Positions 53,513 through 61,790 are shown, numbered from the stretch's first letter. The stretch: DNA of 64,000 bases from Flavobacterium hibernum (GCF_000832125.1 NZ_JPRK01000008.1:310001-374000); one strand, 5' to 3'. Program-made: numbers and translations. The notes: a model not told the origin generated them from the letters alone.

Positions 53513-54087
53513 TGGAGTTAATTCTTGAAAATATTGCCAAACACGTTTCGCTAACTCCCGAAGAGCAAGCTCATTTTTTATCCAAAACCGAAACACATAC
53601 TTATAAAGCCAAAACTATTTTATTAAGTGCAGGCGAAGTTTGTAAACATTCGTATTTTGTAAACTCCGGAATTTTAAGAAGCTTCAATATCAATGATAAT
53701 ATCGTCGAGCATGTACTTTCGTTTGCCTGCGAAGGCTGGTGGATGAGCGATATGTACAGTTATTTTTCGCAAAAACCTGGACAGTTATTTATTGAAGTTT
53801 TAGAAGAAGCAGAAATCGTATCATTATCTAAAGAAAATCAAGAACAATTGTTTCACGACATTCCAAAATTAGAACGCTTTTTCAGAATATTAATAGAGAA
53901 CTCATTGGTTGCCAATCAACAACGATTAATGGACAACTTAAGCTTACCAGCCGAAGAACGTTTTGAGAAATTCACCCGTAAATACGGAACATTGGTTCAC
54001 AAAGTTCCACAAAAACAAATCGCCTCTTTTATTGGCGTTACTCCTGAATTTTTCAGCAAAATGAAAGCTAGGCTTTTGAAGAAATAA
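53512..54087 (+). CDS. Crp/Fnr-family transcriptional regulator
   Basis: 191 residues. The N-terminal cNMP-binding fold (about 25-115) has FVNSGILRSFNINDN and DMYSYFSQKPGQLFIEVLEEAEIV. The C-terminal helix-turn-helix is VPQKQIASFIGVTPEFFSKMKARL (about 165-188). The cAMP-binding phosphate cassette is not conserved, so the effector is unclear. It lies last in the purT operon, with its start overlapping the previous stop, and may regulate that operon or distant genes. A dyad repeat (54095-54239) follows. Confidence 0.9.
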   Translation: MELILENIAKHVSLTPEEQAHFLSKTETHTYKAKTILLSAGEVCKHSYFVNSGILRSFNINDNIVEHVLSFACEGWWMSDMYSYFSQKPGQLFIEVLEEAEIVSLSKENQEQLFHDIPKLERFFRILIENSLVANQQRLMDNLSLPAEERFEKFTRKYGTLVHKVPQKQIASFIGVTPEFFSKMKARLLKK

Positions 54088-54094
54088 ATATTTA

Positions 54095-54239
54095 GCCATA
54101 GATTTCACAGATTAAAATGATTTGAAAAAAGTCGCCACGAATTTTCACTAATTAAATTGGGTTAAAAATTAAAATAAAATTCGTGGAAATTTGTACAATT
54201 CGTGAAGGAAAAATCCCTTTAATCTGTGAAATCTGTGGC
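54095..54239. repeat. Nested dyad: CACAGATTAA family outside, CACGAATT family inside
   Basis: Outer arms 54095-54116 and 54218-54239 match at 21 of 22 positions (GCCATAGATTTCACAG..., complement ...CTGTGAAATCTGTGGC). Inside lie degenerate CACGAATT words on the left (54135-54142) and AATTCGTG words on the right (54179-54205). Two families are nested at one site. Confidence 0.85.
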
Positions 54240-54250
54240 ATAAAAAAACA

Positions 54251-54280
54251 AAAAAAAGCCAGTTAATAAACTGGCTTTTC
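54251..54280 (-). terminator. Terminator of aceA
   Basis: Stem AAAAGCCAGTT and its complement around AATA, then eight T on the minus strand. Confidence 0.9.
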
Positions 54281-54287
54281 TTTTGAA

Positions 54288-55568
54288 TTAAAATTGCTCA
54301 ACCTCTGTTGAATGTTCCATTGCTGTTATGGTTGATTTCCCAATCATTACCGTATTCTGAACAGCATCAAAATAAGAAGTCCCCACAAAAGCCTGATGTT
54401 TTACTGCTCTAAAACCGCTTTGCTGTAGAGCAAATTCTCTTTCCTGTAATTCAGAATACCCTGCCATACCACGTTCTTTATATGCTTTAGACAATTCGAA
54501 CATACTCGTATTCAAAGCATGGAATCCTGCCAAAGTAATGAACTGAAATTTATATCCCATCGCAGCCAAATCTTCTCTAAACGTCTCCATTTCGGCAACA
54601 GATAATTTTGCAGCCCAGTTAAAAGAAGGCGAACAATTGTATGCTAGCATTTTATCCGGAAATTCTTTTTTCATAGCATCGGCAAACTTTTTAGCATAAA
54701 CTAAATCAGGATTACTGGTTTCCATCCAAATCAAATCAGCGTAAGGCGCATAACTCAAACCTCGGGCAATTCCCTGATCGATTCCGCTATTTACATAGAA
54801 GAAACCTTCGTTTGTTTTTTCACCTGTAATAAATTTTGCATCTCTTGGGTCAGCATCACTAGTTAATAAATTAGCTGCATCAGCATCTGTTCTTGCAACA
54901 ATTAAAGTTGAAACTCCCATAACGTCTGACGCCAAACGAGCTGCAATCAATTTATTAATTGCTTCTTGAGTTGGAACTAAAACTTTCCCTCCCAAATGCC
55001 CGCATTTTTTAGCAGAACTCAATTGATCTTCAAAATGAACTCCTGAAGCCCCCGCTTCAATCATTGATTTCATAAGTTCGAAAGCATTTAGATTTCCACC
55101 AAAACCAGCTTCGGCATCAGCCACAATAGGAACTAAGTAATCTTTTTTATCTTCAACGCCATTTACAGTTTGAATTTGATCCGCGCGCAACAAGGCATTG
55201 TTTATTTTTTTTACCACCATTGGCACACTATTTACAGGATAAAGCGATTGGTCTGGATACATTTCTCCAGCCAAATTTGCATCGGCAGCTACTTGCCAGC
55301 CACTTAAATAAATCGCTTCAAGACCAGCATCGACTTCCTGAATCGCCTGATTCCCTGTCAATGCGCCCAAACCAGCAACATAATCCTGACTTTTTAACTT
55401 TCTCCATAATTTTTGCGCTCCTATTTTGGCAATAGAATGCTCAATTTGATACGAACCCTGAAGTGTAACTACTTCTGTAGCCGTATAAGGACGTTCAACA
55501 CCTTTCCATCTCGGGTTCGTAATCCAATCGTTAATCAATTCCTGAATTCTGTCTTCTGTTGTTTTCAT
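54288..55568 (-). CDS. aceA: Isocitrate lyase
   Basis: 426 residues. Splits isocitrate into glyoxylate and succinate, the first glyoxylate-shunt step. The catalytic cysteine is C189 in [16 protein letters not shown], with the metal-binding D151-x-E153 in [12 protein letters not shown]. Length fits the short bacterial form. The gene lies downstream of aceB on the same strand, 193 bp apart; the gap contains ATCTGC-type dyad repeats. The divergent RamB-like gene beyond aceB is the likely regulator. Confidence 0.97.
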   Translation of the reverse strand: MKTTEDRIQELINDWITNPRWKGVERPYTATEVVTLQGSYQIEHSIAKIGAQKLWRKLKSQDYVAGLGALTGNQAIQEVDAGLEAIYLSGWQVAADANLAGEMYPDQSLYPVNSVPMVVKKINNALLRADQIQTVNGVEDKKDYLVPIVADAEAGFGGNLNAFELMKSMIEAGASGVHFEDQLSSAKKCGHLGGKVLVPTQEAINKLIAARLASDVMGVSTLIVARTDADAANLLTSDADPRDAKFITGEKTNEGFFYVNSGIDQGIARGLSYAPYADLIWMETSNPDLVYAKKFADAMKKEFPDKMLAYNCSPSFNWAAKLSVAEMETFREDLAAMGYKFQFITLAGFHALNTSMFELSKAYKERGMAGYSELQEREFALQQSGFRAVKHQAFVGTSYFDAVQNTVMIGKSTITAMEHSTEVEQF

Positions 55569-55690
55569 AAATAATATAGTTAAAGTGGTTAGTAAAGTTT
55601 TCAGTCTCAGTTATCAGTATTCAGTTTTAACTAGACTTAAATAAATAGTATTCTAAAGATCTGCTTAGATTTTTTTTTAACTCTCATTTT

Positions 55691-55756
55691 ATCTGCCTGA
55701 TCTGCATAATCTGCGTGAAAAATTATTCGCTCGCAGATTTGGCAGATTAAGCGGAT
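55691..55756. repeat. Dyad of ATCTGC words between aceA and aceB
   Basis: The left arm has ATCTGC three times (55691-55715), the right arm the complement GCAGAT words three times (55732-55756). The words pair across the dyad; the spacers are looser. A one-armed run of the same words lies at 51874-51904. Confidence 0.75.
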
Positions 55757-55761
55757 TTTTA

Positions 55762-57363
55762 TTATAAATATTTGTAACACGGAATTGTCAAGAAATCAAC
55801 AAAATCAGTATTTACAACTAATCTTTCCAGTACTTTTTCGGCTAAAGGAAATTGACGTTTTTCGTGATTTTCTTCACCCAATTCTTCTTTGATTTTTCTA
55901 AATTCATCCAAAGCCAATTCGTGATAATACGCCAGATCTAATTTTCTTCCATTATCCAAAACCACTTTATTCTGAAGCCATTGCCACAATTGTGATCTCG
56001 AAATTTCGGCCGTTGCAGCATCTTCCATTAAATTATGCAAAGCCGCTGCACCTTGTCCGTTTAGCCATGAAGCCAGATATAAAACTCCTACGTTTATATT
56101 TTTTCGAACACCATTTTCAGTGATGATTCCAATTGGTGGTTCAATTAGATCTGCTTCTGTAATTTTTTGATGTTCTCTTTTTATATGAATTTGGTTTGGA
56201 GTTGGCATTCCTTTATCAAAAATCTCTTTTGCAATTGCAACCAAATCCGGATGTGCAACCCAGGTTCCATCGTGACCGTTTCGAACTTCACGTTCTTTAT
56301 CTGTTCTTACTTTTGCAAAAGCGACTGCATTGGCCTCTTCATTATTTCTAATTGGAATTTGCGCTGCCATTCCGCCAATCGCATGAATTCCACGTTTGTG
56401 ACATCTCTGAATTACCAAATTCGAATATGCATTCATAAAAGGCGAGGTCATATTTACCTGATCGCGATCTGGAACTATGAATTTTGGATTTTTTCTAAAT
56501 TTCTTGATGTATGAGAAAATATAATCCCAACGTCCGCAATTCAACCCTACGATATGTTCTTTTAATTCGTAGATAATTTCATCTAACTGAAAACTCGCCG
56601 TAATGGTTTCAATTAAAACCGTCACTTTTATAGTTCCTCTTTCTAACTTCAAATAATCTTCAGTAAAATCAATTACATTATTCCACCAGCGCGCTTCGAG
56701 ATAATGCTCTAATTTTGGGATGTAGAAATAAGGCCCTGAACTGTTTTCTAAAAGTCTTTTATGATTATGAAAAACATACAAACCAAAATCTACCAAAGAA
56801 CCCGAAACTTCTTTTCCATCAATCAGAATATGCTTTTCGGGCAAATGCAAACCACGCGGACGTACAATTAATGTTGCAATCTTTTCATTTAAATGATATG
56901 ATTTTTGCTTAACCAAATCAGTGTAGGTAATTATTTTATTTACTGCATCAATTAAATTCAACTGACCGTCCATTAAATTTTGCCAGGTTGGAGAAGTACT
57001 ATCTTCAAAATCGGCCATAAATGTTTTAGCGCCCGAATTCAAAGCATTGATAATCATTTTACGATCAACCGGTCCAGTAATCTCTACTCTTCTATCTTGC
57101 AAATCTTTTGGAATTTCTCCAGCTGTCCAATTACCTTCTCTGACACTTTTAGTTTCTGGAATAAAAACCGGCATGACGCCCTGATCGAAAGCGGCTTGTT
57201 TTTGTTCACGTTGTAACAATAACAATTTTCGTTGCGATTCGAATTTTCGATGCAAATCGGTTATAAAAACAATCGCTTCTTCTGTCCAGATCTTTGGATA
57301 AGAAAGCTTCTTTTCGGCTAAAAATTCCATTGCCGTTTCGGTAATTTCTAATTGGTTTTTCAT
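55762..57363 (-). CDS. aceB: Malate synthase A
   Basis: 533 residues. Joins glyoxylate and acetyl-CoA to malate, the second glyoxylate-shunt step. Typical segments are LIVRPRGLHLPEKHI, TVLIETITASFQLDEIIYEL and GLNCGRWDYIFSYIKKF (carrying the metal-site residues) and GGMAAQIPIRN, then NGHDGTWVAHPDLV. Length fits malate synthase A. Upstream is the divergent RamB-like gene; the 197-bp gap contains the perfect 14-bp palindrome at 57492-57505. Confidence 0.97.
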   Translation of the reverse strand: MKNQLEITETAMEFLAEKKLSYPKIWTEEAIVFITDLHRKFESQRKLLLLQREQKQAAFDQGVMPVFIPETKSVREGNWTAGEIPKDLQDRRVEITGPVDRKMIINALNSGAKTFMADFEDSTSPTWQNLMDGQLNLIDAVNKIITYTDLVKQKSYHLNEKIATLIVRPRGLHLPEKHILIDGKEVSGSLVDFGLYVFHNHKRLLENSSGPYFYIPKLEHYLEARWWNNVIDFTEDYLKLERGTIKVTVLIETITASFQLDEIIYELKEHIVGLNCGRWDYIFSYIKKFRKNPKFIVPDRDQVNMTSPFMNAYSNLVIQRCHKRGIHAIGGMAAQIPIRNNEEANAVAFAKVRTDKEREVRNGHDGTWVAHPDLVAIAKEIFDKGMPTPNQIHIKREHQKITEADLIEPPIGIITENGVRKNINVGVLYLASWLNGQGAAALHNLMEDAATAEISRSQLWQWLQNKVVLDNGRKLDLAYYHELALDEFRKIKEELGEENHEKRQFPLAEKVLERLVVNTDFVDFLTIPCYKYL

Positions 57364-57491
57364 AGCTGTAAATTTTATTTTTAATTAATAAGAACCAAAT
57401 CGTGAATGCCTTTTTAAAACATTAAAACATAACAATCTGATATCTAATAATTTCCACACCACAATATTAGAAAAAAGTTTTTTACAAAACA

Positions 57492-57505
57492 AGCGAACGT
57501 TCGCT
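57492..57505. promoter_or_regulatory. Probable operator between aceB and the RamB-like gene
   Basis: Perfect palindrome AGCGAACGTTCGCT in the divergent promoter region. It stands upstream of an aceB -7-like box (TAATATTG on the minus strand, 57462-57469, one mismatch) and 19 bases upstream of the regulator's -33 box. Binding by the RamB-like protein is inferred from position. Confidence 0.6.
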
Positions 57506-57523
57506 AAATATTAAAAATAATTT

Positions 57524-57555
57524 TTTGGCGATTATTTTTCAATTGACTATATTTG
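57524..57555 (+). promoter_or_regulatory. -33/-7 promoter of the RamB-like gene
   Basis: Canonical Bacteroidota promoter: TTTG (57524-57527), 20-base spacer, TATATTTG (57548-57555). The ATG starts 5 bases downstream, so the transcript is probably leaderless. Confidence 0.7.
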
Positions 57556-57559
57556 ATTT

Positions 57560-59041
57560 ATGGATATCGAAAAAGACTATATAAAGCTGATATTTGGGCT
57601 AAAACTCAAACAGGTTAGAACACAAAAAAATCTTTCTCTTTTTGGCTTAGCCAAATTGACAAATCTCTCAAAATCGTACTTGAACGAGATTGAAAAGGGA
57701 AAAAAATATCCAAAAACAGATAAAATTTTACTTCTATGTGAGCATTTAGAAACAAGTTATGACCAAATGGTATCTTTAAAACTTGATAATAATCTCGCTC
57801 CGATTGGCGAAATCCTAAAGTCAGGAATTTTAAAAGAGATTCCGCTTGAGCTTTTTGGCATTCAGGAAGCAGATTTAATAGATATTATTGCGAATGCTCC
57901 GGCAAAAGTCAATGCTTTTATTAGTACAATTATCGAAATTGCACAGCATTATAACTTAAGTCGAGAAAGTTTCTTTTTGGCTGCTTTACGCTCCTATCAG
58001 GAAGCACACAGTAATTATTTTGAAGATCTCGAAGAGAAAGTAATTACTTTTTCGAAATCCTTCCAAATCAATTTAGATTCTAAAATTACAATTGAAGAAT
58101 TAGAAGCAATTTTAAAGGAAGAATACGAATACAAAATACAAGAAATCGCCTTTACAGATCAGGAAGCACTAGACGATTTGCGATCGATTTATGTTCCAAC
58201 AAGCAAAACTTTATTGCTTTCGACAGAAATTGATGCTCCACAAAGAGCTTTTATTTTAGCCAAAGAAATTGCTTATAATTACTTGAAAATTTCAGATCGA
58301 TTACTGACTTTTAGCTGGATTAAGTTTGAAAATTTTGATCAGGTTTTGAACAATTTTTATGCTTCTTATTTTGCCGGTGCATTATTATTACCAAGAAAAT
58401 TAGTAGTAGACAAAATCAATATTTTTTTAGAAAACGCAAATCCCAATCCGGAAGAATTTGTGGCTTTGATCGAAAGTTTTGAGGTTTCTCCAGAGTCTTT
58501 TTATCAAAGATTAACCAATTTATTACCTAAAGATTTTCAACTGAAAAACTTATTCTTTTTAAGATTATCACATCGTGTTGGGTCAGATTTTTATCAGATT
58601 AATAAAGAATTACACATTACAAATCAGCAAGAGCCACACGCAAACGAAACCAATGAGCATTACTGCAGAAGATGGGTTTCTGTAAAAACCATTGATGAGG
58701 CGATTAAACAAAATAAACCTCATTTTTTTGATGCTCAAATCTCAAGTTATATTCATAGCGGAAATGAGTATCTTGTATTTTCATCGGCTACTAAAGATCC
58801 TTTTGTAAAAGATAATATTCGTAGTATTTCTGTTGGAATTTTAATTAATCCAACGATGAAAAAGAAATTCAAATTCATCGAGGGAAAACCTCTCGTAAAA
58901 CGAATTGTTGGTGTTACCTGCGAAACTTGCGATGTAAAAGATTGCCTTGAAAGAGCTGCGCCGCCAATTGCACTTGAAAAGAAAAAACGTCATGAAAATA
59001 CGGATGCGGTTGTGCAGCAGTTTATAAATCAATATAGTTAA
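57560..59041 (+). CDS. RamB/ScfR-like transcriptional regulator of acetate and glyoxylate metabolism
   Basis: 493 residues. The N-terminal XRE-type helix-turn-helix (about 12-68) reads GLKLKQVRTQKNLSLFGLAK, then NLSKSYLNEIEKGKKYPK. The middle region occupies the position of an IrrE/ImmA-like domain, but the HExxH zinc motif is replaced by AKEIAYNYL (about 234-242), so it is not an active peptidase. The C-terminus has the Cys cluster C454, C457 and C462 with RAAPP (GVTCETCDVKDCLERAAPP), as in RamB/ScfR proteins that control aceA and aceB in Actinobacteria and related circuits. It is divergent from aceB. Effector and sign of control are inferred. Confidence 0.85.
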   Translation: MDIEKDYIKLIFGLKLKQVRTQKNLSLFGLAKLTNLSKSYLNEIEKGKKYPKTDKILLLCEHLETSYDQMVSLKLDNNLAPIGEILKSGILKEIPLELFGIQEADLIDIIANAPAKVNAFISTIIEIAQHYNLSRESFFLAALRSYQEAHSNYFEDLEEKVITFSKSFQINLDSKITIEELEAILKEEYEYKIQEIAFTDQEALDDLRSIYVPTSKTLLLSTEIDAPQRAFILAKEIAYNYLKISDRLLTFSWIKFENFDQVLNNFYASYFAGALLLPRKLVVDKINIFLENANPNPEEFVALIESFEVSPESFYQRLTNLLPKDFQLKNLFFLRLSHRVGSDFYQINKELHITNQQEPHANETNEHYCRRWVSVKTIDEAIKQNKPHFFDAQISSYIHSGNEYLVFSSATKDPFVKDNIRSISVGILINPTMKKKFKFIEGKPLVKRIVGVTCETCDVKDCLERAAPPIALEKKKRHENTDAVVQQFINQYS

Positions 59042-59047
59042 AACGTT

Positions 59048-59407
59048 ATGAAATATTTTGCCTTAATAATTACTTTGCTTTTTATCAACTTAAACCAGAA
59101 AACTGACAAACTTACTGGCCGTTATAATTATTTAATAGAAGATAATAATTCGTATATCTTAAAAGATAAAATCACATTTAACGATAGTGTTTTTGCTTTT
59201 GATAATAAGTACCTACCAAAAGGGAAAGTATCTTATGGCAATGTAATAGTACTGGATAATTTCATTAATACTGATTTGATTATAAGTATTCATAAAGATC
59301 AAATCGGAAAAGATACTATTTTATTTTACATGCATGATAAACAAAGTTCTTCTGCGAATTATCTTGATGAAGTGGTTGGAAAAGGAAAATTGATTAAGAT
59401 TAAATAG
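59048..59407 (+). CDS. Small secreted protein of unknown function
   Basis: 119 residues. A short hydrophobic N-terminus (YFALIITLLFINL) looks like a signal peptide, although no clean cleavage site is seen. The rest has alternating strands (YILKDKITFNDSVFAFDNKY, GKGKLIKIK at the end), suggesting a small beta-barrel-like domain. I recognise no family. It starts 6 bp after the RamB-like gene and may share its transcript. Downstream lie two dyad repeats. Confidence 0.6.
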   Translation: MKYFALIITLLFINLNQKTDKLTGRYNYLIEDNNSYILKDKITFNDSVFAFDNKYLPKGKVSYGNVIVLDNFINTDLIISIHKDQIGKDTILFYMHDKQSSSANYLDEVVGKGKLIKIK

Positions 59408-59435
59408 TTTATTCTTTTCCTTTTATCACCTACTA

Positions 59436-59539
59436 TTGTCATTCCGAGGAACGAGGAATCTCCGCAAGAAACTTGACAAAGATTGGAGATATAATATGCG
59501 GAGCTACTTACGGAGATTCCTCGTTCCTCGGAATGACAA
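59436..59539. repeat. 29-bp perfect dyad, GTCATTCCGAGG family, copy B
   Basis: Arms 59436-59464 and 59511-59539 are exact complements. Each arm folds on itself (ATTCC with GGAAT). The loop carries CCAATCTTTGT in inverted orientation (59476-59486). Compared with copy A, TTTC/GAAA has become TTCC/GGAA in both arms. Confidence 0.9.
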
Positions 59540-59575
59540 ACTGTATGGCTACTCAAAACATAACTTATAGTAATC

Positions 59576-59677
59576 TTGTCATCTCGACGAAGGAGAGATC
59601 ACAACAGAAATTCCGATACTATAATCGCCAATCTTTGTCGAGCTTCTAGTGTGATCTCTCCTTCGTCGAGATGACAA
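59576..59677. repeat. 28-bp perfect dyad, GTCATCTCGACG family, copy C
   Basis: Arms 59576-59603 and 59650-59677 are exact complements. The self-pairing words are ATCTC and GAGAT. The loop carries CCAATCTTTGT (59628-59638) and AGCTTCT. Its matched changes from copies A and B occur in all four word positions. Confidence 0.9.
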
Positions 59678-59750
59678 AACATATACCTACCCTATATAAA
59701 AACCTTTGAACCTCTGCAACTTTGAACCTTTGAACCTCTCAAAAAAACTT

Positions 59751-59766
59751 CTTAATCTAGGTTAAG
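59751..59766. promoter_or_regulatory. Operator dyad CTTAATCTAGGTTAAG ahead of pirin
   Basis: Imperfect palindrome (14 of 16 positions symmetrical), identical to the site at 61098-61113. It starts 38 bases before the -7 box in both cases and is followed by the same GTGTGTTTC, so the whole module is conserved. Confidence 0.75.
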
Positions 59767-59788
59767 TGTGTTTCCTTGACCTTGATAG

Positions 59789-59796
59789 TATCTTTG
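59789..59796 (+). promoter_or_regulatory. -7 box TATCTTTG of the pirin gene
   Basis: Perfect TAnnTTTG element, 30 bases before the ATG at 59827 and 38 bases from the start of the operator dyad. Confidence 0.7.
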
Positions 59797-59826
59797 TACT
59801 ACAAAAATAACAAAACACATATCATC

Positions 59827-60543
59827 ATGGAAAATATAGTATTACACAAAGCAGAAACTAGAGGAAATGCAAATCACGGATGGCTTAACGCTTATCATAG
59901 TTTTAGTTTCGCGAGCTGGTATAACCCAGATAGAATTCAGTTTGGGGCACTTCGTGTTTTAAACGACGACACAATTGCGGGCGGAATGGGTTTTGGAACG
60001 CATCCACACGATAATATGGAAATTATTACGATTCCACTAGAAGGCGATTTGGCTCACAAAGACAGTATGGGAAATACTGAAGTGATCAAGAATGGAGACA
60101 TTCAGGTAATGAGTGCAGGAACAGGAATTCAGCATAGTGAGTTTAACCCAAATGCAGATCAACAAACTAAATTATTGCAAATCTGGTTATTTCCTAACAA
60201 AAGAAATGTAACTCCTCGTTACCAACAAATCACTTTAAACGTTGAAGACAGACACAATAAATTGGCTCAAGTTTTATCTCCAAATGCTGACGATGACGGC
60301 GTTTGGATTCATCAAGATGCTTGGTTTAATATGGGGAATTTTGATGCAGGAGTATCTACTGAATACAAAATTAAAAAAGAAGGAAATGGAGTTTACGCTT
60401 TCATTTTAAAAGGAAACGTAACAATAAACGGGCAAGAATTAAACACTCGTGACGCTGTTGGAATTTCTGGAACAGATATCATAAACATTAAAGCAAATAC
60501 TGATGCTGAATTTTTATTGATGGATATTCCGATGAACTATTAA
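59827..60543 (+). CDS. Pirin-family cupin protein
   Basis: 238 residues from MENIVLHKAETRG; the reading frame opens upstream at 59776 but that part overlaps the -7 box. Pirin metal ligands are H59, H61 (GTHPHDNMEI), H103 and E105 (IQHSEFN), all present. Bicupin fold. Family members act as quercetin dioxygenases or as iron-dependent redox sensors and transcription cofactors; which applies is unknown. Its promoter shares an operator and spacing with the YceI gene at 61183, suggesting joint stress control. Confidence 0.93.
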   Translation: MENIVLHKAETRGNANHGWLNAYHSFSFASWYNPDRIQFGALRVLNDDTIAGGMGFGTHPHDNMEIITIPLEGDLAHKDSMGNTEVIKNGDIQVMSAGTGIQHSEFNPNADQQTKLLQIWLFPNKRNVTPRYQQITLNVEDRHNKLAQVLSPNADDDGVWIHQDAWFNMGNFDAGVSTEYKIKKEGNGVYAFILKGNVTINGQELNTRDAVGISGTDIINIKANTDAEFLLMDIPMNY

Positions 60544-60714
60544 TTCATAGATTACAATTAATATTTTTTTTAGAAACGATATTTAAGCTGACTTTCAGCT
60601 TATTATCGTTTCTTTTTTTGCCTGAATTTCATCAAAACTCAAAAAGAAAATGTATTTTTATAGATGAAAATAGGTTTTTAATTCACTCAAAACTAACCAT
60701 TTAAAATTTTCACC

Positions 60715-60951
60715 ATGAATCCAAACAGCTTAACTAAAGAATATACAAACGGCGAAGTAACTATTGTTTGGCAATCCGGAAAATGCATACATTCTGCCAA
60801 TTGCGTAAAAAATAATCCTGATGTTTTTCACCCAAAAGAAAAACCATGGATTTTACCAGACGCTTCTTCAACTGAAAAAATCATAGAAACGGTAAAAAAA
60901 TGCCCTTCCGGGGCGCTGAGTTATTTTTTAAACAATAAAAGCAAGGTTTAA
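60715..60951 (+). CDS. Small divergent iron-sulfur protein (Fer4_19 type)
   Basis: 78 residues. The pattern is GKCIHSANCVKNNPDVF, then PWILPD, then KKCPSGALSY, as in the Fer4_19 family. It has three cysteines (C24, C30, C63) and a histidine (H26) that could supply the fourth ligand; a standard four-cysteine ferredoxin motif is absent. It is cytoplasmic and probably an electron carrier or redox switch. It lies between pirin and YceI but lacks the operator dyad, so its promoter is not seen. Confidence 0.82.
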   Translation: MNPNSLTKEYTNGEVTIVWQSGKCIHSANCVKNNPDVFHPKEKPWILPDASSTEKIIETVKKCPSGALSYFLNNKSKV

Positions 60952-60970
60952 AAAGCTAAACAATGATTGT

Positions 60971-61067
60971 TTATTTTTTGCCACAGATTAAGATGATTAA
61001 AAAGATTTTTTCTGCATTATAAAGATACTAATCAGTGAGAATCATCTTAATCTGTGGCAAAAAATAA
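60971..61067. repeat. 28-bp perfect dyad of the CACAGATTAA family
   Basis: Arms 60971-60998 and 61040-61067 are exact complements: TTTTTTGCCACAGATTAAGA and its complement, extended by TTA at the outside. Same outer word as in 54095-54239 and 61791-61828. Confidence 0.9.
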
Positions 61068-61097
61068 ATCTCCTTAAATTATCACCTCTTTTTATTT

Positions 61098-61113
61098 CTT
61101 AATCTAGGTTAAG
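61098..61113. promoter_or_regulatory. Operator dyad CTTAATCTAGGTTAAG ahead of YceI
   Basis: Identical in all 16 bases to 59751-59766, followed by the same GTGTGTTTC, and 38 bases from the start of the -7 box, as at pirin. Confidence 0.75.
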
Positions 61114-61135
61114 TGTGTTTCGAATACTACAGACG

Positions 61136-61143
61136 TAACTTTG
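61136..61143 (+). promoter_or_regulatory. -7 box TAACTTTG of the YceI gene
   Basis: Perfect TAnnTTTG element, 39 bases before the ATG at 61183. Confidence 0.7.
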
Positions 61144-61182
61144 TCCTATCAAAATGAAATTAATATTTAAAAAATAAAAACT

Positions 61183-61716
61183 ATGTCAACTACAAAATGG
61201 TCAATTGACCCAACACATTCAGAAATTGGTTTTAAAGTTAAACACATGATGTTTACAAATGTTTCAGGTAAATTTGGAACTTACGACGCAACAATTACTA
61301 CAGACGGAGATAACTTCGAAAATGCAGCTATCGAATTTTCTGGCGATATCGCTTCTATCGACACTGCAAATGCAGATAGAGATGGTCACTTAAGAAGCGG
61401 CGATTTTTTTGATGCAGAAAATCATCCGAAATTATCTTTCAAAGGTTCTTCATTCAAAAAAATCAACGACGGAGCATATGAATTAACTGGAGATTTAAAA
61501 ATAAAAGACGTATCAAAACCAGTAAAATTTCCTGTTGAATTTAGCGGAATCATGACTGATCCTTGGGGAAATACAAAAGTAGGCTTAAGCATTGAAGGAA
61601 AAATTAATCGTAAAGACTGGGGATTAAACTGGAACTCTGCTCTTGAAACTGGAGGTGTTTTAGTAGGCGAAGAAGTTCGTTTAAACATTGAATTACAATT
61701 TGCAAAACAAGCTTAA
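61183..61716 (+). CDS. YceI-family protein without signal peptide
   Basis: 177 residues. The YceI pattern is complete: KWSIDPTHSEIGFKVKHMMF, then GKFGTYDATITTD, HLRSGDFFDAENHPKLSF, and LTGDLKIKDVSKPVKF. It binds a long lipid- or isoprenoid-like ligand in relatives. There is no signal peptide, so it should stay in the cytoplasm, unlike the secreted relative at 7414-8007. It shares its operator-promoter module with pirin. A terminator follows (61751-61784). Confidence 0.93.
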   Translation: MSTTKWSIDPTHSEIGFKVKHMMFTNVSGKFGTYDATITTDGDNFENAAIEFSGDIASIDTANADRDGHLRSGDFFDAENHPKLSFKGSSFKKINDGAYELTGDLKIKDVSKPVKFPVEFSGIMTDPWGNTKVGLSIEGKINRKDWGLNWNSALETGGVLVGEEVRLNIELQFAKQA

Positions 61717-61750
61717 TTCATTAAGAATAGATTTAATTTGGTTGGTTATA

Positions 61751-61784
61751 AAATCCTGTACTTTTCAAGTGCGGGATTTTTTTT
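61751..61784 (+). terminator. Terminator of the YceI gene
   Basis: Stem AAATCC-ACTT paired with AAGT-GGATTT (two mismatches), then nine T. Confidence 0.8.
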
Positions 61785-61790
61785 GGTTTA

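Larger units (their letters stand above)
59408..59826. other. Repeat-rich spacer ahead of the pirin gene
   Basis: No gene. It holds two perfect dyads (59436-59539 and 59576-59677), a one-armed run of CTTTGAACCT words (59705-59739), the operator dyad (59751-59766) and the pirin -7 box (59789-59796). Confidence 0.8.

Noticed and set aside
56167..56514. Open frame of 115 codons antisense to malate synthase
   Set aside because: It lies fully inside aceB in a shadow frame, has no promoter or family match, and its composition is that of a reverse-strand frame.
57560..59041. ImmA/IrrE-type protease of a mobile element
   Set aside because: The HExxH motif is missing, the C-terminus is of RamB/ScfR type, and the neighbours are metabolic genes, not an integrative element.
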